Shown here: one piece after another, positions 34,558-44,235 of the stretch | Layout of the letters: each line of letters starts with the position of its first letter | Numbering within the stretch: the first letter of the stretch is position 1 | From: Bacteroidaceae bacterium | Lineage (GTDB): Bacteria > Bacteroidota > Bacteroidia > Bacteroidales > Bacteroidaceae | NCBI GenBank assembly: GCA_017535725.1 | Contig: JAFXTO010000010.1 | Coordinates: 1-64,000, forward strand | Direction: 5' to 3' | Length of the DNA stretch: 64,000 bases | Program-made: the position numbers and the translations under genes | The notes under the pieces: generated by a model | Seen by the model: the letters and a program-made list of their open reading frames with translations, nothing else | Databases searched by the model: none | What the model was told of the DNA's origin: nothing

Positions 34558-36519
34558 ATGAAAACATTCAGATATATAAACCTCCTGGCCATAGCCTTCC
34601 TGACAGCCGGTGCACTCGGATTCAGTTCCTGCGCCGACGAGTGGAACAGCCACTATGAAGGCGACGGCAGTGTGACGGCTGCCGATCAGCCCTCACTCTA
34701 CGAGCTCATCAAGGCCGACGGCACGTTGAAAGAGTTTGTCCGTGTACTTGACAACACGGGCTATGACAAGGTCCTCAATGGTTCTCAGGCCCTCACCGTA
34801 TGGGCTCCTGCTCTTACGACCGCACAGGCCGACAGCATTATAGCGCTCTACAATTCCCAGAAGCAGTCCATTATCACCATGCCGGATGGCTCCCAGCGCT
34901 ACATTCAGGACAAGGACAACAAGGCCATCACCCAGTTCCTTCAGAACCACATGGCACTTTATGGCCGCACCGTCTACGAGGGCTATTCAGATTCCCTGCG
35001 CCTGATGAATGGCAAATACGTCATGCTCCATGAGAACGACGTCAATGGCATTCCTTTCGCCCGCAAGAATATTGTTGCCAGCAATGGCGTGCTCTATGTG
35101 CTCCAGAGTGTGCAGCTCTTCTCACCCAGCGTGCGCGAGAGCTTGGCACTTGATGCAGACCTTGATAGTGTCGCCTCATTCTACGAACTCCTTGACCAGT
35201 ATAATCTGGACGAGGCTTCCAGTGTGCAGCGCGGTATTGTTGACGGTCGTATTGTCTATGCCGACTCCGTCCTTACGTTGTCCAATCAGCTGTATTCCAC
35301 CCTCGGATGGATCAACCGTGAGGATAGTTCTTACCTCTTCCTCGCTCCTACGAATGAGGTGTGGGCAAGCGAGCTGGAGCGTTTCAAGCCCATGTTCCAC
35401 TACGTTGCCGATATTCAGAACCGCGACAGCGTGGCTCTGTTGAATGCCAAGATGGCAATCATCGGCGGTCGCATCTTTAATATGAACGACCAGCGCGGCA
35501 AGACCGTGGAAGAAGCCGACACGCTCATCAATACGCTCTATGTACGCCATAAGGACTACTACGGTCTCAATGTCTTCGACAAGACCGCCTTGTTGGGTAG
35601 TCTGACTCCCTGGTATTGCTCCAACGGACGTGTCTACAAGGATGCAGAGGGACGTATCGATCCACAACGCACCATCCTCGAGGCTCGTTACCTCAGTGCC
35701 ACCTCGCCCCGCGACTTCCAGGTAGCCAAGTTGGCCTATAACGGTGAGATTTTCCCCTCAACATCCGCTTCCAACCAGACCTTTATAGATACCGTGACGT
35801 TTGAAGGCGTTCGCTACGAGACCGAGCAACTGAAGAAGGAGAACCTGCTCCGTGGTGAAAACTTCCTCGAACTCGCTCCCCTGACTTATCAGGGCCTGTC
35901 GCCTGCCAACATCACCAGTCGCGTCTATTTCTATCTTCCCAACACGTTCGCGAACCTCTATTATAATGTCTATGCCGTGATGGTGCCGTCCTTCCTTGCG
36001 CTCGACGGCTATAACCCCACAGAGGTGAAGCCCGTACCCTTCCGGGTGTATTTCCACGAACGTCTGGAGACCGCCCGTGAGTCGTACGGCAACGACCAGA
36101 GCATGACGGACAGCGCCTTCCTCCAGCGGTATCCCAACGAGGACCTGCTCTACGAGACTCAGAACAAGGATGCCCAGCGCTATGATGCCGCCAAGGGTAC
36201 TGGCCACATGCTTTCTGTCCCGGCCGACGAGACCCACAAGTACTCCGACACGGAATTCCTTGCTTCCGGTCGCGACATTGAGGTCATCTGTCTGCAGAAA
36301 GCCATGCATCCGCAGTTCTCCTCCTACAACTTCCTGAGCTATAACAACGATCCTGTTATCCGCTACAGCATTGAATCCAGCGCTACCACTGTGGGTATGA
36401 AACTACGCGGCCAGACGAATGTCTTGCGCATCAACCGCCTCATCTACATTCCGTTCGAGACTGAACAGGACGCCCTGAACTACCAGCTCGATTTGTCTAA
36501 TCTGAAAGAATACAACTAA
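34558..36519 (+). CDS. Fasciclin-domain lipoprotein
   Basis: The 653-residue protein has a lipobox GFSSC (Cys25). A FAS1-like domain occupies about 45-200 (SLYELIKADGTLKEFVRVLD, LTVWAPALTTAQADSII), and a second starts near 205 (ASFYELLDQYNLDEASS, YLFLAPTNEVWASELERF). The C-terminal 200 residues are beta-rich and not recognised. It ends two bases before the second SusC start, so cotranslation is likely. Third fasciclin protein of the locus. Confidence 0.8.
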   Translation: MKTFRYINLLAIAFLTAGALGFSSCADEWNSHYEGDGSVTAADQPSLYELIKADGTLKEFVRVLDNTGYDKVLNGSQALTVWAPALTTAQADSIIALYNSQKQSIITMPDGSQRYIQDKDNKAITQFLQNHMALYGRTVYEGYSDSLRLMNGKYVMLHENDVNGIPFARKNIVASNGVLYVLQSVQLFSPSVRESLALDADLDSVASFYELLDQYNLDEASSVQRGIVDGRIVYADSVLTLSNQLYSTLGWINREDSSYLFLAPTNEVWASELERFKPMFHYVADIQNRDSVALLNAKMAIIGGRIFNMNDQRGKTVEEADTLINTLYVRHKDYYGLNVFDKTALLGSLTPWYCSNGRVYKDAEGRIDPQRTILEARYLSATSPRDFQVAKLAYNGEIFPSTSASNQTFIDTVTFEGVRYETEQLKKENLLRGENFLELAPLTYQGLSPANITSRVYFYLPNTFANLYYNVYAVMVPSFLALDGYNPTEVKPVPFRVYFHERLETARESYGNDQSMTDSAFLQRYPNEDLLYETQNKDAQRYDAAKGTGHMLSVPADETHKYSDTEFLASGRDIEVICLQKAMHPQFSSYNFLSYNNDPVIRYSIESSATTVGMKLRGQTNVLRINRLIYIPFETEQDALNYQLDLSNLKEYN

Positions 36520-36521
36520 CA

Positions 36522-39500
36522 ATGAAAACAGTAGGATATATTTGTCTCTCCCTGTTTCTGGTAGCGGCTCCTCTTGCGGGCTTTGCGCAGGACGACTTCG
36601 AGGAAGAAGAGATCGACACCACCGCCATCCAGCGTGTGCGCAAGAATATCAAGAAACAGGAACCCACCCGCGAAATCACGGGTAGGGTAGTGAGCCAGCA
36701 AGGCCATACCCCTCTGGCAGGTGTGCTCGTTCAGTCTATTGCCGGCAAGGGCTATTCTGCCCTGACCGAGGAGGACGGCTCCTTCCGCCTTCAAGTTCCG
36801 CTCTACAGTTCTGCTGTGGATGTCACCCTACCTGGATATAATAAGGTACGCGTGGGACTCAATGATAGTGGCAAGCTCCGCGACATCGTCCTCCAGAGCG
36901 AAGCCGCCCGTGCTCTTTATGACGACGATGACAACATTCTCGGCCATGCCCGTGCCCGCAATTTCGACTTCTCCGGGGCTGCCAATATCTCCACCGAGAT
37001 AGAGAACCAGCTCGGAGCCGAGGTGCGCACCACCGAGCGCAGCGGCATCAACGGCCTGGGAGCCTACATGCAGGTAAGCGGCGTCAGCAGCTATCTGCTC
37101 AATGCCCAGCCACTGGTTGTGGTCGATGGCGTCATCACTGAGATGCAGTACGGTCGTGAGATGATTCACTCCGGCTTCTACAACGATGTCCTCTCCAACT
37201 TCAACGTGGGTGACATCGAGAGTGTGGAGGTCATGCGCAACGGAACGTCCCTCTATGGTACCAAAGGTGCCAATGGCGTCATCTTCATCCGCACGAAGCG
37301 CAACACCTCTCTGGCTACGCGCATCGCTGCCAGTGCCTGTGTGGGCGTGGAATTCATCCCCCGGCATTACAGCATGATGGACGGTACTCAGTTCAAGACT
37401 TACGCCAGTTCGCTCATGCAGTCCACCGGCACCAAGATGCAGACCTTCAAGTTCCTCGACGAGCGTCCCTACAACGCTGCCGACCCATATAACTACAACT
37501 ACTACTACAACAAGTACGCCAACAATACCGACTGGACGAAGGAAGTGTACAATGCAGCCGTTGCCCAGCGCTATGGACTCAGCGTGCAAGGTGGTGGTGA
37601 CGTTGCTAACTACATGCTCTCCATTGGCTACCTCCATGCCAACGAGGTTATCCAGGAGATGAACTACAACCGTTTGAACATCCGCTTCAATACCGACATC
37701 AAGATTACCGATTGGATTGATGTCCGCTTCGACGCCAGCTTCAGCAACAGCACCCGCAAGCTCTATGACCTGGGTGCTCCTGAGGAGTACGACCAGAGTA
37801 CGGTTACCTCACTGAACTTCCTGTCCTACGCCAAGTCGCCGATGCTTTCGCCTTACAGCTTCGTGTCCTCCAACACAGGTCCCGGTATCATCTCTAATGT
37901 CCACTTGGATATCGATGATGAAGACTATCTGTCGGAAATCTCGCAGCTGCGTAATGCCAACTATCAGTTGTCGAACCCCACGGCCATCCTTGAATACGGC
38001 ACGGCTCAGAACAAGAACTACTTCGACAACTCGTACGTCAACCTCTCTATCACTCCTGCATGGCATCCCAACCAGCACCTGAAGTTCTCCTCCCTCTTCA
38101 GCTATTCGTTGGTGAACACCAATGAGAAGCGCTATATCCCCATGAACGGCGTTCCGTCCTTCTGGGTCGAAGCCTTCCACCAGAAGATGCAGAACATGAT
38201 AGGTTCGCTCTATTCCCGTCAGAACAGCGTCCTCAGCGACACCAAGGTGGAGTGGAAGAACCGCTATGGTGCCCACAGCATTGACCTCCTTGGAGGCTTC
38301 CGCTACATGAACGAGGGCTACTACCTCACTCAGCAGAGCGGTTACAACACGGGTAACGACAAGACTCCTCAGATTTCCGGCACCGAGCAGAAGCAAATCG
38401 ATGGTTGCCGTGAGAACTGGGCCGACCTCTCGTGGTACGCCCAGGCCAAGTACAACTTTGCCAACCGCTACTATCTGCAAGGTGACATCGCCATGCAGAC
38501 TAACTCTCAGTTTGGCCACGACGCTTCCGGGCTGAAGCTCGCCGGCGTGGTATGGGGCGTATTCCCCAGCTTGCAGGCTGGTTGGGTGATGACCAACGAG
38601 AAATGGTTCGACGTGGCAGGCGTGGACTACCTCAAGCTGCAGGCCGGCTATGGTCTCAGCGGTAACGACGGACTGCCCTACGATGCCTCCAAGAGCTATT
38701 TCAAGAGCACCCTCTTCCTAAGCGCCACTCCCGGTCTCAGCTTCGAGAATATCGGTAATACCGAACTCAAGTGGGAGACCACACGTCGCTTCAATGCCGG
38801 TATCGAGGGTCGCTTCCTCAACAACCGTCTTTCCGCTGGCTTCAACTATTTCTACTCTTGGACCAGCGACTTGCTCACCCTGCGCAGTTCCAACTTCCTG
38901 ACAGGTATTGCACAGTATTGGAGCAACGGCGGCAAGCTCGAGAACCAGGGCTTCGATGTCAACGTGGGCGCTCATCTCATCTCCGGCAACAAGTGGAACT
39001 GGAGCATTGGAGCCAGTATGGGTCACTACGTCAACAAGCTCACAGAACTGCCTGATGAACTGGACTATCAAGACCACACCGTCCTTGGAGCTACCATTCG
39101 CAGCCAGGTCGGCAGCAGCATCAACCGCTTCTATGGCCTCGAGACAGCCCAGACAGCCTCTGGTGGAATCGTCTATGCCACGACCGCCGAGGCTAATGCC
39201 GACGGACTCTACCGCCTGGCTTCCGACGGAATCACCAAGACCTACTTCCAGGCTGGTGACGTGAAGTACGTGGATCGCAACCACGATGGCAAGATTGATG
39301 ACAACGACCGTACCATCATCGGCGATGCCAATCCCGATATCTATGGTAACATTTGGACGTCCCTGAGCTACAAGCGCCTCACGCTGGATATCGGCTTCAA
39401 CTACAGCCTTGGCAACGACGTTTACAACTACATGCGCCAGCAACTCGAGTCCGGCTCCCGCTTCATGAACCAGACGACAGCCCTGCTGCAGCGCTGGAGC

Positions 39501-39821
39501 TTCGAAGGACAGGTCACCGACATCCCACGTGCCACCTATGGCGATCCCCTTGGCAACAGCGCATTCTCTGACCGCTGGATTGAGGACGGCAGTTACCTGC
39601 GTCTGAAGAACATCACGCTCAGCTACAAGCTGCCCATCAACAACACCTACATCCAGGGTATCACCGTCTGGGGCAATGCCACCAATGTCTTCACCCTCAC
39701 TCGCTACCTCGGCTCTGACCCCGAATTCTCCATGGGCAACAGCGTCATCTCTCAGGGCATTGATGCAGGTTGGGTGTCTCAGGGTCGAACCGTCAACGTC
39801 GGTGTAAAGATTAACCTCTAA
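36522..39821 (+). CDS. Second SusC/RagA-type TonB-dependent transporter
   Basis: The 1099-residue protein has a signal peptide (ending AGFAQ), an acidic stretch DDFEEEEIDT, a carboxypeptidase-regulatory-like domain (about 54-115: ITGRVVSQQGHTPLAGVLVQ), a plug (PLVVVDGVITEMQYGREM, VEVMRNGTSLYGTKGANGVI) and a barrel ending VNVGVKINL. The NGTSLYGTKGANG segment is the degenerate form of the canonical D(A)ASA.YG.rGANG. It is diverged from the first SusC, so it may serve a different ligand or a heteromeric complex. Confidence 0.94.
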   Translation: MKTVGYICLSLFLVAAPLAGFAQDDFEEEEIDTTAIQRVRKNIKKQEPTREITGRVVSQQGHTPLAGVLVQSIAGKGYSALTEEDGSFRLQVPLYSSAVDVTLPGYNKVRVGLNDSGKLRDIVLQSEAARALYDDDDNILGHARARNFDFSGAANISTEIENQLGAEVRTTERSGINGLGAYMQVSGVSSYLLNAQPLVVVDGVITEMQYGREMIHSGFYNDVLSNFNVGDIESVEVMRNGTSLYGTKGANGVIFIRTKRNTSLATRIAASACVGVEFIPRHYSMMDGTQFKTYASSLMQSTGTKMQTFKFLDERPYNAADPYNYNYYYNKYANNTDWTKEVYNAAVAQRYGLSVQGGGDVANYMLSIGYLHANEVIQEMNYNRLNIRFNTDIKITDWIDVRFDASFSNSTRKLYDLGAPEEYDQSTVTSLNFLSYAKSPMLSPYSFVSSNTGPGIISNVHLDIDDEDYLSEISQLRNANYQLSNPTAILEYGTAQNKNYFDNSYVNLSITPAWHPNQHLKFSSLFSYSLVNTNEKRYIPMNGVPSFWVEAFHQKMQNMIGSLYSRQNSVLSDTKVEWKNRYGAHSIDLLGGFRYMNEGYYLTQQSGYNTGNDKTPQISGTEQKQIDGCRENWADLSWYAQAKYNFANRYYLQGDIAMQTNSQFGHDASGLKLAGVVWGVFPSLQAGWVMTNEKWFDVAGVDYLKLQAGYGLSGNDGLPYDASKSYFKSTLFLSATPGLSFENIGNTELKWETTRRFNAGIEGRFLNNRLSAGFNYFYSWTSDLLTLRSSNFLTGIAQYWSNGGKLENQGFDVNVGAHLISGNKWNWSIGASMGHYVNKLTELPDELDYQDHTVLGATIRSQVGSSINRFYGLETAQTASGGIVYATTAEANADGLYRLASDGITKTYFQAGDVKYVDRNHDGKIDDNDRTIIGDANPDIYGNIWTSLSYKRLTLDIGFNYSLGNDVYNYMRQQLESGSRFMNQTTALLQRWSFEGQVTDIPRATYGDPLGNSAFSDRWIEDGSYLRLKNITLSYKLPINNTYIQGITVWGNATNVFTLTRYLGSDPEFSMGNSVISQGIDAGWVSQGRTVNVGVKINL

Positions 39822-39830
39822 TGTTTAATA

Positions 39831-39895
39831 GATATTTCGTTATATCGACATTTCGTTATATCGACATTTCGTTATTCCGATAATTTCGTAAATCC
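39831..39895 (+). repeat. 16-bp tandem repeat between the second SusC and SusD
   Basis: Four units of the type gacatttcgttatatc start at 39831, 39847, 39863 and 39879. They fill the 80-base gap between the two genes. The ttcgttat core is related to the ataacg units found at 14.0 and 48.8 kb. Confidence 0.85.
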
Positions 39896-39901
39896 GAATC
39901 A

Positions 39902-42115
39902 ATGAATATGAAACACTTCAAATATATCCTGCCCCTTGCGCTGCTGGCGATGATTGGAGCTTCCATCACCTCGTGCGACGATATGCTTGATATGGGCAAT
40001 GATGATGTCCTCTATGCCGACGAAAACCATCTCACTCAAGGCACCGACACCGTCAACTCCTTCGTGGGTATCCTCGCCCAGCTGCAGAAGATTGCCGTTC
40101 GCACCAATCTCTATGGTGAACTTCGCGGTGACTTGGTTGTCGTCAACGATAACGCCGATGCCGACCTGAAGGCTATTTCCAACTTCGAGGTCTCGGATTC
40201 CAATGCCTACAACAATCCGCGTGACTACTACGCTGTTATCAACAACTGTAACTACTATCTGGCCAATGCCGATACCACGCTCATGGAGCGTCGTTACGAT
40301 GCCACCACGCTCTCTGCCTACGACTTCCGCGTCTTCCAGGCCGAGTACTGTGCTGTGCGTGCCATCCGTGCCTGGGTCTATCTCCAGCTCGGTCAGGTCT
40401 ATGGTGATAACATCCCCCTCGTCACGGAGCCTATCCTCTCGTTGGATGATGCCAACAACATCCTCGCCAACACCCAGAAGAAGTCCTTCCTTCAGATCTG
40501 TAACTATTTCATCGATGACCTCAAGCCCTACGTGTCCTGGTTCGCCTATCCCTACCATCACGAGACCTACGGCTACTCCATGCCCAGCCGCATGGCTGTT
40601 ATGCCCATTCAGCTCGTTCTGGGTGACCTCTATCTGTGGAGTGCCAGCCTGAATGGTGGCGACCAGACCCTTGCACGCGAAGCTGCCAAGTGCTACTACG
40701 ACTACATCAGCTGGCTGCCTACGGAACTGGGTGTGGACAACAACACGGGCTACAAGCAGAAGACCGTAACTTCCACTCACCGTTCCTATTGGGCCACCAA
40801 CTGTTTCATCACCAGCAATTTCAATAGCTACACAGTAAGCAACGCCTACTGGAGTACCACTTCCTTCGGCACCTCCTCCGATGAGGTTATTTCGGCCATT
40901 GCTATGGACTCCTTGGCTTCCGAGGACAACTACAACGCCCTCCGTGTGCTGTACAACTACGACCGCGAGAATGAGAAGGTCGAGGCAAGCATTTCACCCT
41001 CCAAGATCTGCTACGACTATTCCGACAGTCAGGTCTATTCCCAGATGTACAACGATGGTACACAGAACGTGTCAGGCTTTGTTCCTCAGAATGCCCTTGA
41101 GGAAACCATGGTACAGCGCCACTATGTCGGCGACCTGCGTCTGGCTGCCAACCTCAACCTCAACCGTCGTATAGATAATGACTACGAATCCCAGACCATC
41201 TGGAAGACCTATATGGCACAGGATGTCATCGTCTATCGTGTCGGTCAGGTGTACCTCAATTTGGCGGAGGCCCTGAATATGGCAGGCTTCCCCAAGTTCG
41301 CCCTTGCTATCCTCACCGTAGGTCTGGACAATAACGTCATCGAGAACGAGGTCCTGCGCAACTGTCAGACCACTTCCGACAGTACTTTTGTGCAGTACTT
41401 CGACTTCCCATCGCGCTTCTTCCAGACCCGTGTGCTGAACTACACCATCACTGGAACCACCACCCGTGTGACCTACAACCTCGCTGAGAATGATGCCAAC
41501 GTCAATCAGCTTGGTCTCCACGCTCGTGGCAGTGGTTTCAACCCGCTGAATCCCAACTACTATGCACCCAGCAACGACCAGCCCAGCGACCTCACCCTGG
41601 GTGGTGGCTATCCAGCCCAGCCCCCCGTCTATGTCGCTGCCGTCTCGTCGTTCAGTGCTTCTGAAAAGGACCTGAAGACCATCGTTGATGCCAATACGGA
41701 GTTCTTAGCTTGGGCAGGCGAGCATGATGGTATCGAGGTTATTGACCTTACGCAATATGCCACCACCGACCGTCTGGACGAGGTCAAGAAGTTCGATTCC
41801 CGGATGAAGGCTTACTCCGACAGCATCCAGGCCGACTGGGAGGAGGCTGCCAACGAGTGGTTCCATGTGTATGGATACCCCCAGGTCTATGCCCGTCAGC
41901 TCGTGGTTGTAGACAGCCTGCTCGATGTTGAGTCGGCTCTGGAGACTCCCTTCGAGGGCTTCCGCTTCGGCCGGCTCATGCGTGCTGCCTATCGCAGCAG
42001 CAATCCGGGAGCCTACATGTCTGCAAAGCTCTCCAAGCGTGATGCTTCTCTCGCTTCCGTGGTCTCTGACCCCAAGCGCTGGTTCATCAACTGGAAGGGT
42101 CTTATCGGACAATAG
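39902..42115 (+). CDS. Second SusD/RagB-type lipoprotein
   Basis: The 737-residue protein has a lipobox SITSC (Cys25) followed by DDMLDMGNDDVLYADENHLT, and early segments resemble the SusD-like N-terminus (VNSFVGILAQLQKIAVRTNL, YGELRGDLV). The helical part includes YYAVINNCNYYLANADTTLM and FRVFQAEYCAVRAIRAWVYL. The C-terminus has WEEAANEWFHVYGYPQV and GFRFGRLMRAAYRS, a diverged form of the ELxFEGxRWxDLxR end. It is longer than typical SusD (500-600). Met3 is an alternative start. Last gene of the operon. Confidence 0.88.
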   Translation: MNMKHFKYILPLALLAMIGASITSCDDMLDMGNDDVLYADENHLTQGTDTVNSFVGILAQLQKIAVRTNLYGELRGDLVVVNDNADADLKAISNFEVSDSNAYNNPRDYYAVINNCNYYLANADTTLMERRYDATTLSAYDFRVFQAEYCAVRAIRAWVYLQLGQVYGDNIPLVTEPILSLDDANNILANTQKKSFLQICNYFIDDLKPYVSWFAYPYHHETYGYSMPSRMAVMPIQLVLGDLYLWSASLNGGDQTLAREAAKCYYDYISWLPTELGVDNNTGYKQKTVTSTHRSYWATNCFITSNFNSYTVSNAYWSTTSFGTSSDEVISAIAMDSLASEDNYNALRVLYNYDRENEKVEASISPSKICYDYSDSQVYSQMYNDGTQNVSGFVPQNALEETMVQRHYVGDLRLAANLNLNRRIDNDYESQTIWKTYMAQDVIVYRVGQVYLNLAEALNMAGFPKFALAILTVGLDNNVIENEVLRNCQTTSDSTFVQYFDFPSRFFQTRVLNYTITGTTTRVTYNLAENDANVNQLGLHARGSGFNPLNPNYYAPSNDQPSDLTLGGGYPAQPPVYVAAVSSFSASEKDLKTIVDANTEFLAWAGEHDGIEVIDLTQYATTDRLDEVKKFDSRMKAYSDSIQADWEEAANEWFHVYGYPQVYARQLVVVDSLLDVESALETPFEGFRFGRLMRAAYRSSNPGAYMSAKLSKRDASLASVVSDPKRWFINWKGLIGQ

Positions 42116-42152
42116 AACCCCGAGAAATAGTTCCTTGAGAACATAAATACTT

Positions 42153-42192
42153 GCAGAGGCACAGAGTCCCATCCGGACTTCCGTGCCTCTGC
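42153..42192 (+). terminator. Possible terminator after the SusCD operon
   Basis: gcagaggcac at 42153-42162 pairs with gtgcctctgc at 42183-42192, 38 bases after the last stop. The loop is 20 bases and only a weak T-run follows, so this is a tentative call. Confidence 0.4.
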
Positions 42193-42741
42193 CTTTGTCA
42201 ACCCCTCCTTACCGTGCCTCTTCCTTTTGTCAACTCGTTCTTACCATGCCTCTGCCTTTTGAGAATCTCCGTTCCTTTTCCTTATCGCCAACACCTCCTT
42301 TCCTCTTTACTTCTGTCCTCGCGCGCGGGCACGAGTGAACCGAAAATCTCGTCACTTCGTCACATCTCGTCATAATCTATTGTACTCCAATAAAATACAC
42401 CGTGACGACGACCGTGACGGAGCGTGACGAAGTGACGAAAACGCCGTTCGTAATGGAAAGGCCAATTTGCATAGTTTTATTATCAACGCAGTTATTATCA
42501 TTTTTATCTTCAACGCAGAGGCGCAGAGCCGCAGATTTTTTTGAGACATCCCAGGCTGTACTCAGAGCATTGCAGCTGACCTTCGGTGAGGTCGCCGAAG
42601 CAGTGGGAACGCTACGCGGGTTCCCGCTGCAAAGAGGTCGCAGAGGCCTTCGGACATGGGGCATTGAAAGAAAATTCGGGAAAAAGACATCTGTTTAAAG
42701 ATTTATCGGATAAAATGTATTGCTTATTATGTAAAAAGAAC

Positions 42742-42749
42742 TGTCTTTG
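42742..42749 (+). promoter_or_regulatory. -7-like box before GxxExxY
   Basis: TGTCTTTG differs by one base from TAnnTTTG and lies 23 bases before the start. Confidence 0.3.
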
Positions 42750-42771
42750 CACCCATGAAACCACATACATA

Positions 42772-43173
42772 ATGATAATGGAACTAAAGACAATAGAAGA
42801 ATACAACGAATTGACGCATGCCATTATTGGTGCAGCCTTGGAAGTTCACAAAGCTTTGGGGCCGGGTTTAATGGAGGCGATTTACGAAGAGTGTCTTATA
42901 GCTGAGCTACAGATGCGGGGGATTAAGGTGGCTCACCAAGTTCATGTTCCAATCTTATACAAAGGGCAGCAAGTGGGCAATCCGCTTATTATTGACTTGT
43001 TGGTGGAGGACAGTGTTATTGTGGAACTGAAGACTGTTCAGGAATTGCAGGACATCCACTCGGCGCAGCTACTTTCTTATTTACGTCTGACGGGGAATAA
43101 GCTCGGTTTGCTCATCAATTTCAATACGGCGCATTTGCGCGATGGGTTGAAGCGCGTCGTCAACGGGCTTTAG
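42772..43173 (+). CDS. GxxExxY family protein
   Basis: From the first of two close starts (MIMELKTIEEYN) the protein is 133 residues; the frame is open further upstream but that part comes from repeat DNA. The family signature is GPGLMEAIYEECLIAELQMR (GxxExxY as G-L-M-E-A-I-Y). IIDLLVEDSVIVELKTVQEL and AQLLSYLRLTGNKLGLLINF follow. The fold resembles restriction-endonuclease-like (PD-D/ExK) proteins: D in the IIDLLV strand and ELK. Function unproven. It sits at the centre of nested inverted repeats. Confidence 0.92.
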   Translation: MIMELKTIEEYNELTHAIIGAALEVHKALGPGLMEAIYEECLIAELQMRGIKVAHQVHVPILYKGQQVGNPLIIDLLVEDSVIVELKTVQELQDIHSAQLLSYLRLTGNKLGLLINFNTAHLRDGLKRVVNGL

Positions 43174-44235
43174 TTGTTTGCGCCAGCCCTCAGCGAAATC
43201 TGCAGCGCACGAACCTTGGCGCTCGCGCCGTTCGTGCACCTCCTGCGTCCTCACCGAAGGTCAGCTGCAATGCCTCTGTTTCCTCGAAAATTCAGAGCCT
43301 CTGCGGCTCTGCGCCTCTGCGTTAAAGAGAAATCCTGCTGACTTGTTTGAAAGATGATCCAGCGTCAGTGGGTTAGAGCTTTACACAAATTTATCATGAA
43401 TTCATCCATGAATTTATCAGGAATTTCGGTGCTTTCGTCACTTCATCACGGATTTATCACCTTCGTCACACTTCTCGTCACACTTGTAAATGTCTATAAA
43501 TCAAGAAGTAGATACGTTTATTTCTCCATTTGTGACGAAGTGACGGCTTTTTTCTGTCTTTCGTGCCCGCGCGCGTACGTGCGCGTGTATGAGTGCGCGT
43601 GTTATATTATGGATAAGGACGTGAAGTCAAACACATCAGGTAGTGATGACCAATACATCAGGTAGTGATGACCAATACATCAGGTAGTGATGACCAATGT
43701 ATTAGGTAGTGAAAGCCAATGCATTAGGAAGCATGAACCGTTTGACATCCGTCAAACGTTCAATTCGTCCATACGTGTTAGCCAACTCGTATATACGTGT
43801 TTCCCTTTTCGTATATACGAGTTTTCCATTTTGTATATACACAAAAAAAAGACTGCACCGATGATGTGATGAGAACTCCGAGTATGAATGATTTGAGTGC
43901 CTGCACCCTTTGTAATCTGCCGGCCTCCCAGTTAGAGAGGTTACCCCCGTAGGGGCGCAGCCCGCCATTGGAATGCAGAACGTTCTCGGTTTTCTGATGT
44001 TATTGATGAGTCTCCCGATCGAACCGATGCAGCCTAAAAGCTATGATTAAAGTGTCATTGAACGCGATTTGGTACTGCAAAGGTAGCGGGAAAGAATATT
44101 TCCAGCAAGCTTTTTCTGAAATAATTTACAAAGAATGTCTTTCTTTGAAACTTTATGCCTAAAAATTTGCACAGTCAGTAGATTTTTATTTACTTTGGGG
44201 CGATTTTGTGATTTTTTGATACTCCTTTTGTATAT
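43174..44235. other. 1.06-kb gene-free interval with the right inverted-repeat arm and a 22-bp array
   Basis: Contains the right arm of the GxxExxY element (to 43575), the ten-unit 22-bp array (43633-43852), and 43853-44235, where I see no gene. Confidence 0.6.
43633..43852 (+). repeat. 22-bp-period array, ten units, ending in palindromic cgtatatacg sites
   Basis: Units 1-3 (from 43633, 43655, 43677) are identical (acatcaggtagtgatgacca, then at). Units 4-5 are degenerate. Unit 6 carries tttgacatccgtcaaa (overlapping its start). Units 7-10 carry cgtccatacg, cgtatatacg, cgtatatacg and tgtatataca at 43766, 43788, 43810 and 43832, exactly 22 apart. The period stays in register through two different sequences. 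This resembles an iteron or operator array; no replication gene is adjacent. Confidence 0.85.

Larger units (their letters stand above)
42116..42771. other. Repeat-filled interval between SusD and GxxExxY
   Basis: Contains a hairpin (42153-42192), three ~32-bp tandem units with gtgcctctgccttttg starting near 42182, 42213 and 42245, and the left arm of the nested inverted repeat around GxxExxY. No gene seen. Confidence 0.6.
42320..43575. mobile_element. Nested inverted-repeat element carrying a GxxExxY gene
   Basis: Four perfect inverted pairs lie in mirrored order: cgcgcgcgggcacg (42320/43562), cgtcacttcgtcaca (42351/43531), aacgcagaggcgcagagccg-type 23-mer (42512/43301) and gcattgcagctgaccttcgg-type 24-mer (42567/43250). 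Their centres fall at 42917-42948, within the GxxExxY coding region. Unmatched sequence lies between the arms, so this is not one perfect palindrome. A gene-less relative of the inner arms occurs at 5043-5268. Mobility is an inference. Confidence 0.6.

Noticed and set aside
43633-43852. CRISPR array
   Set aside because: Repeats abut directly without unique spacers, and no cas gene is present. The same holds for the arrays at 2291 and 55852.
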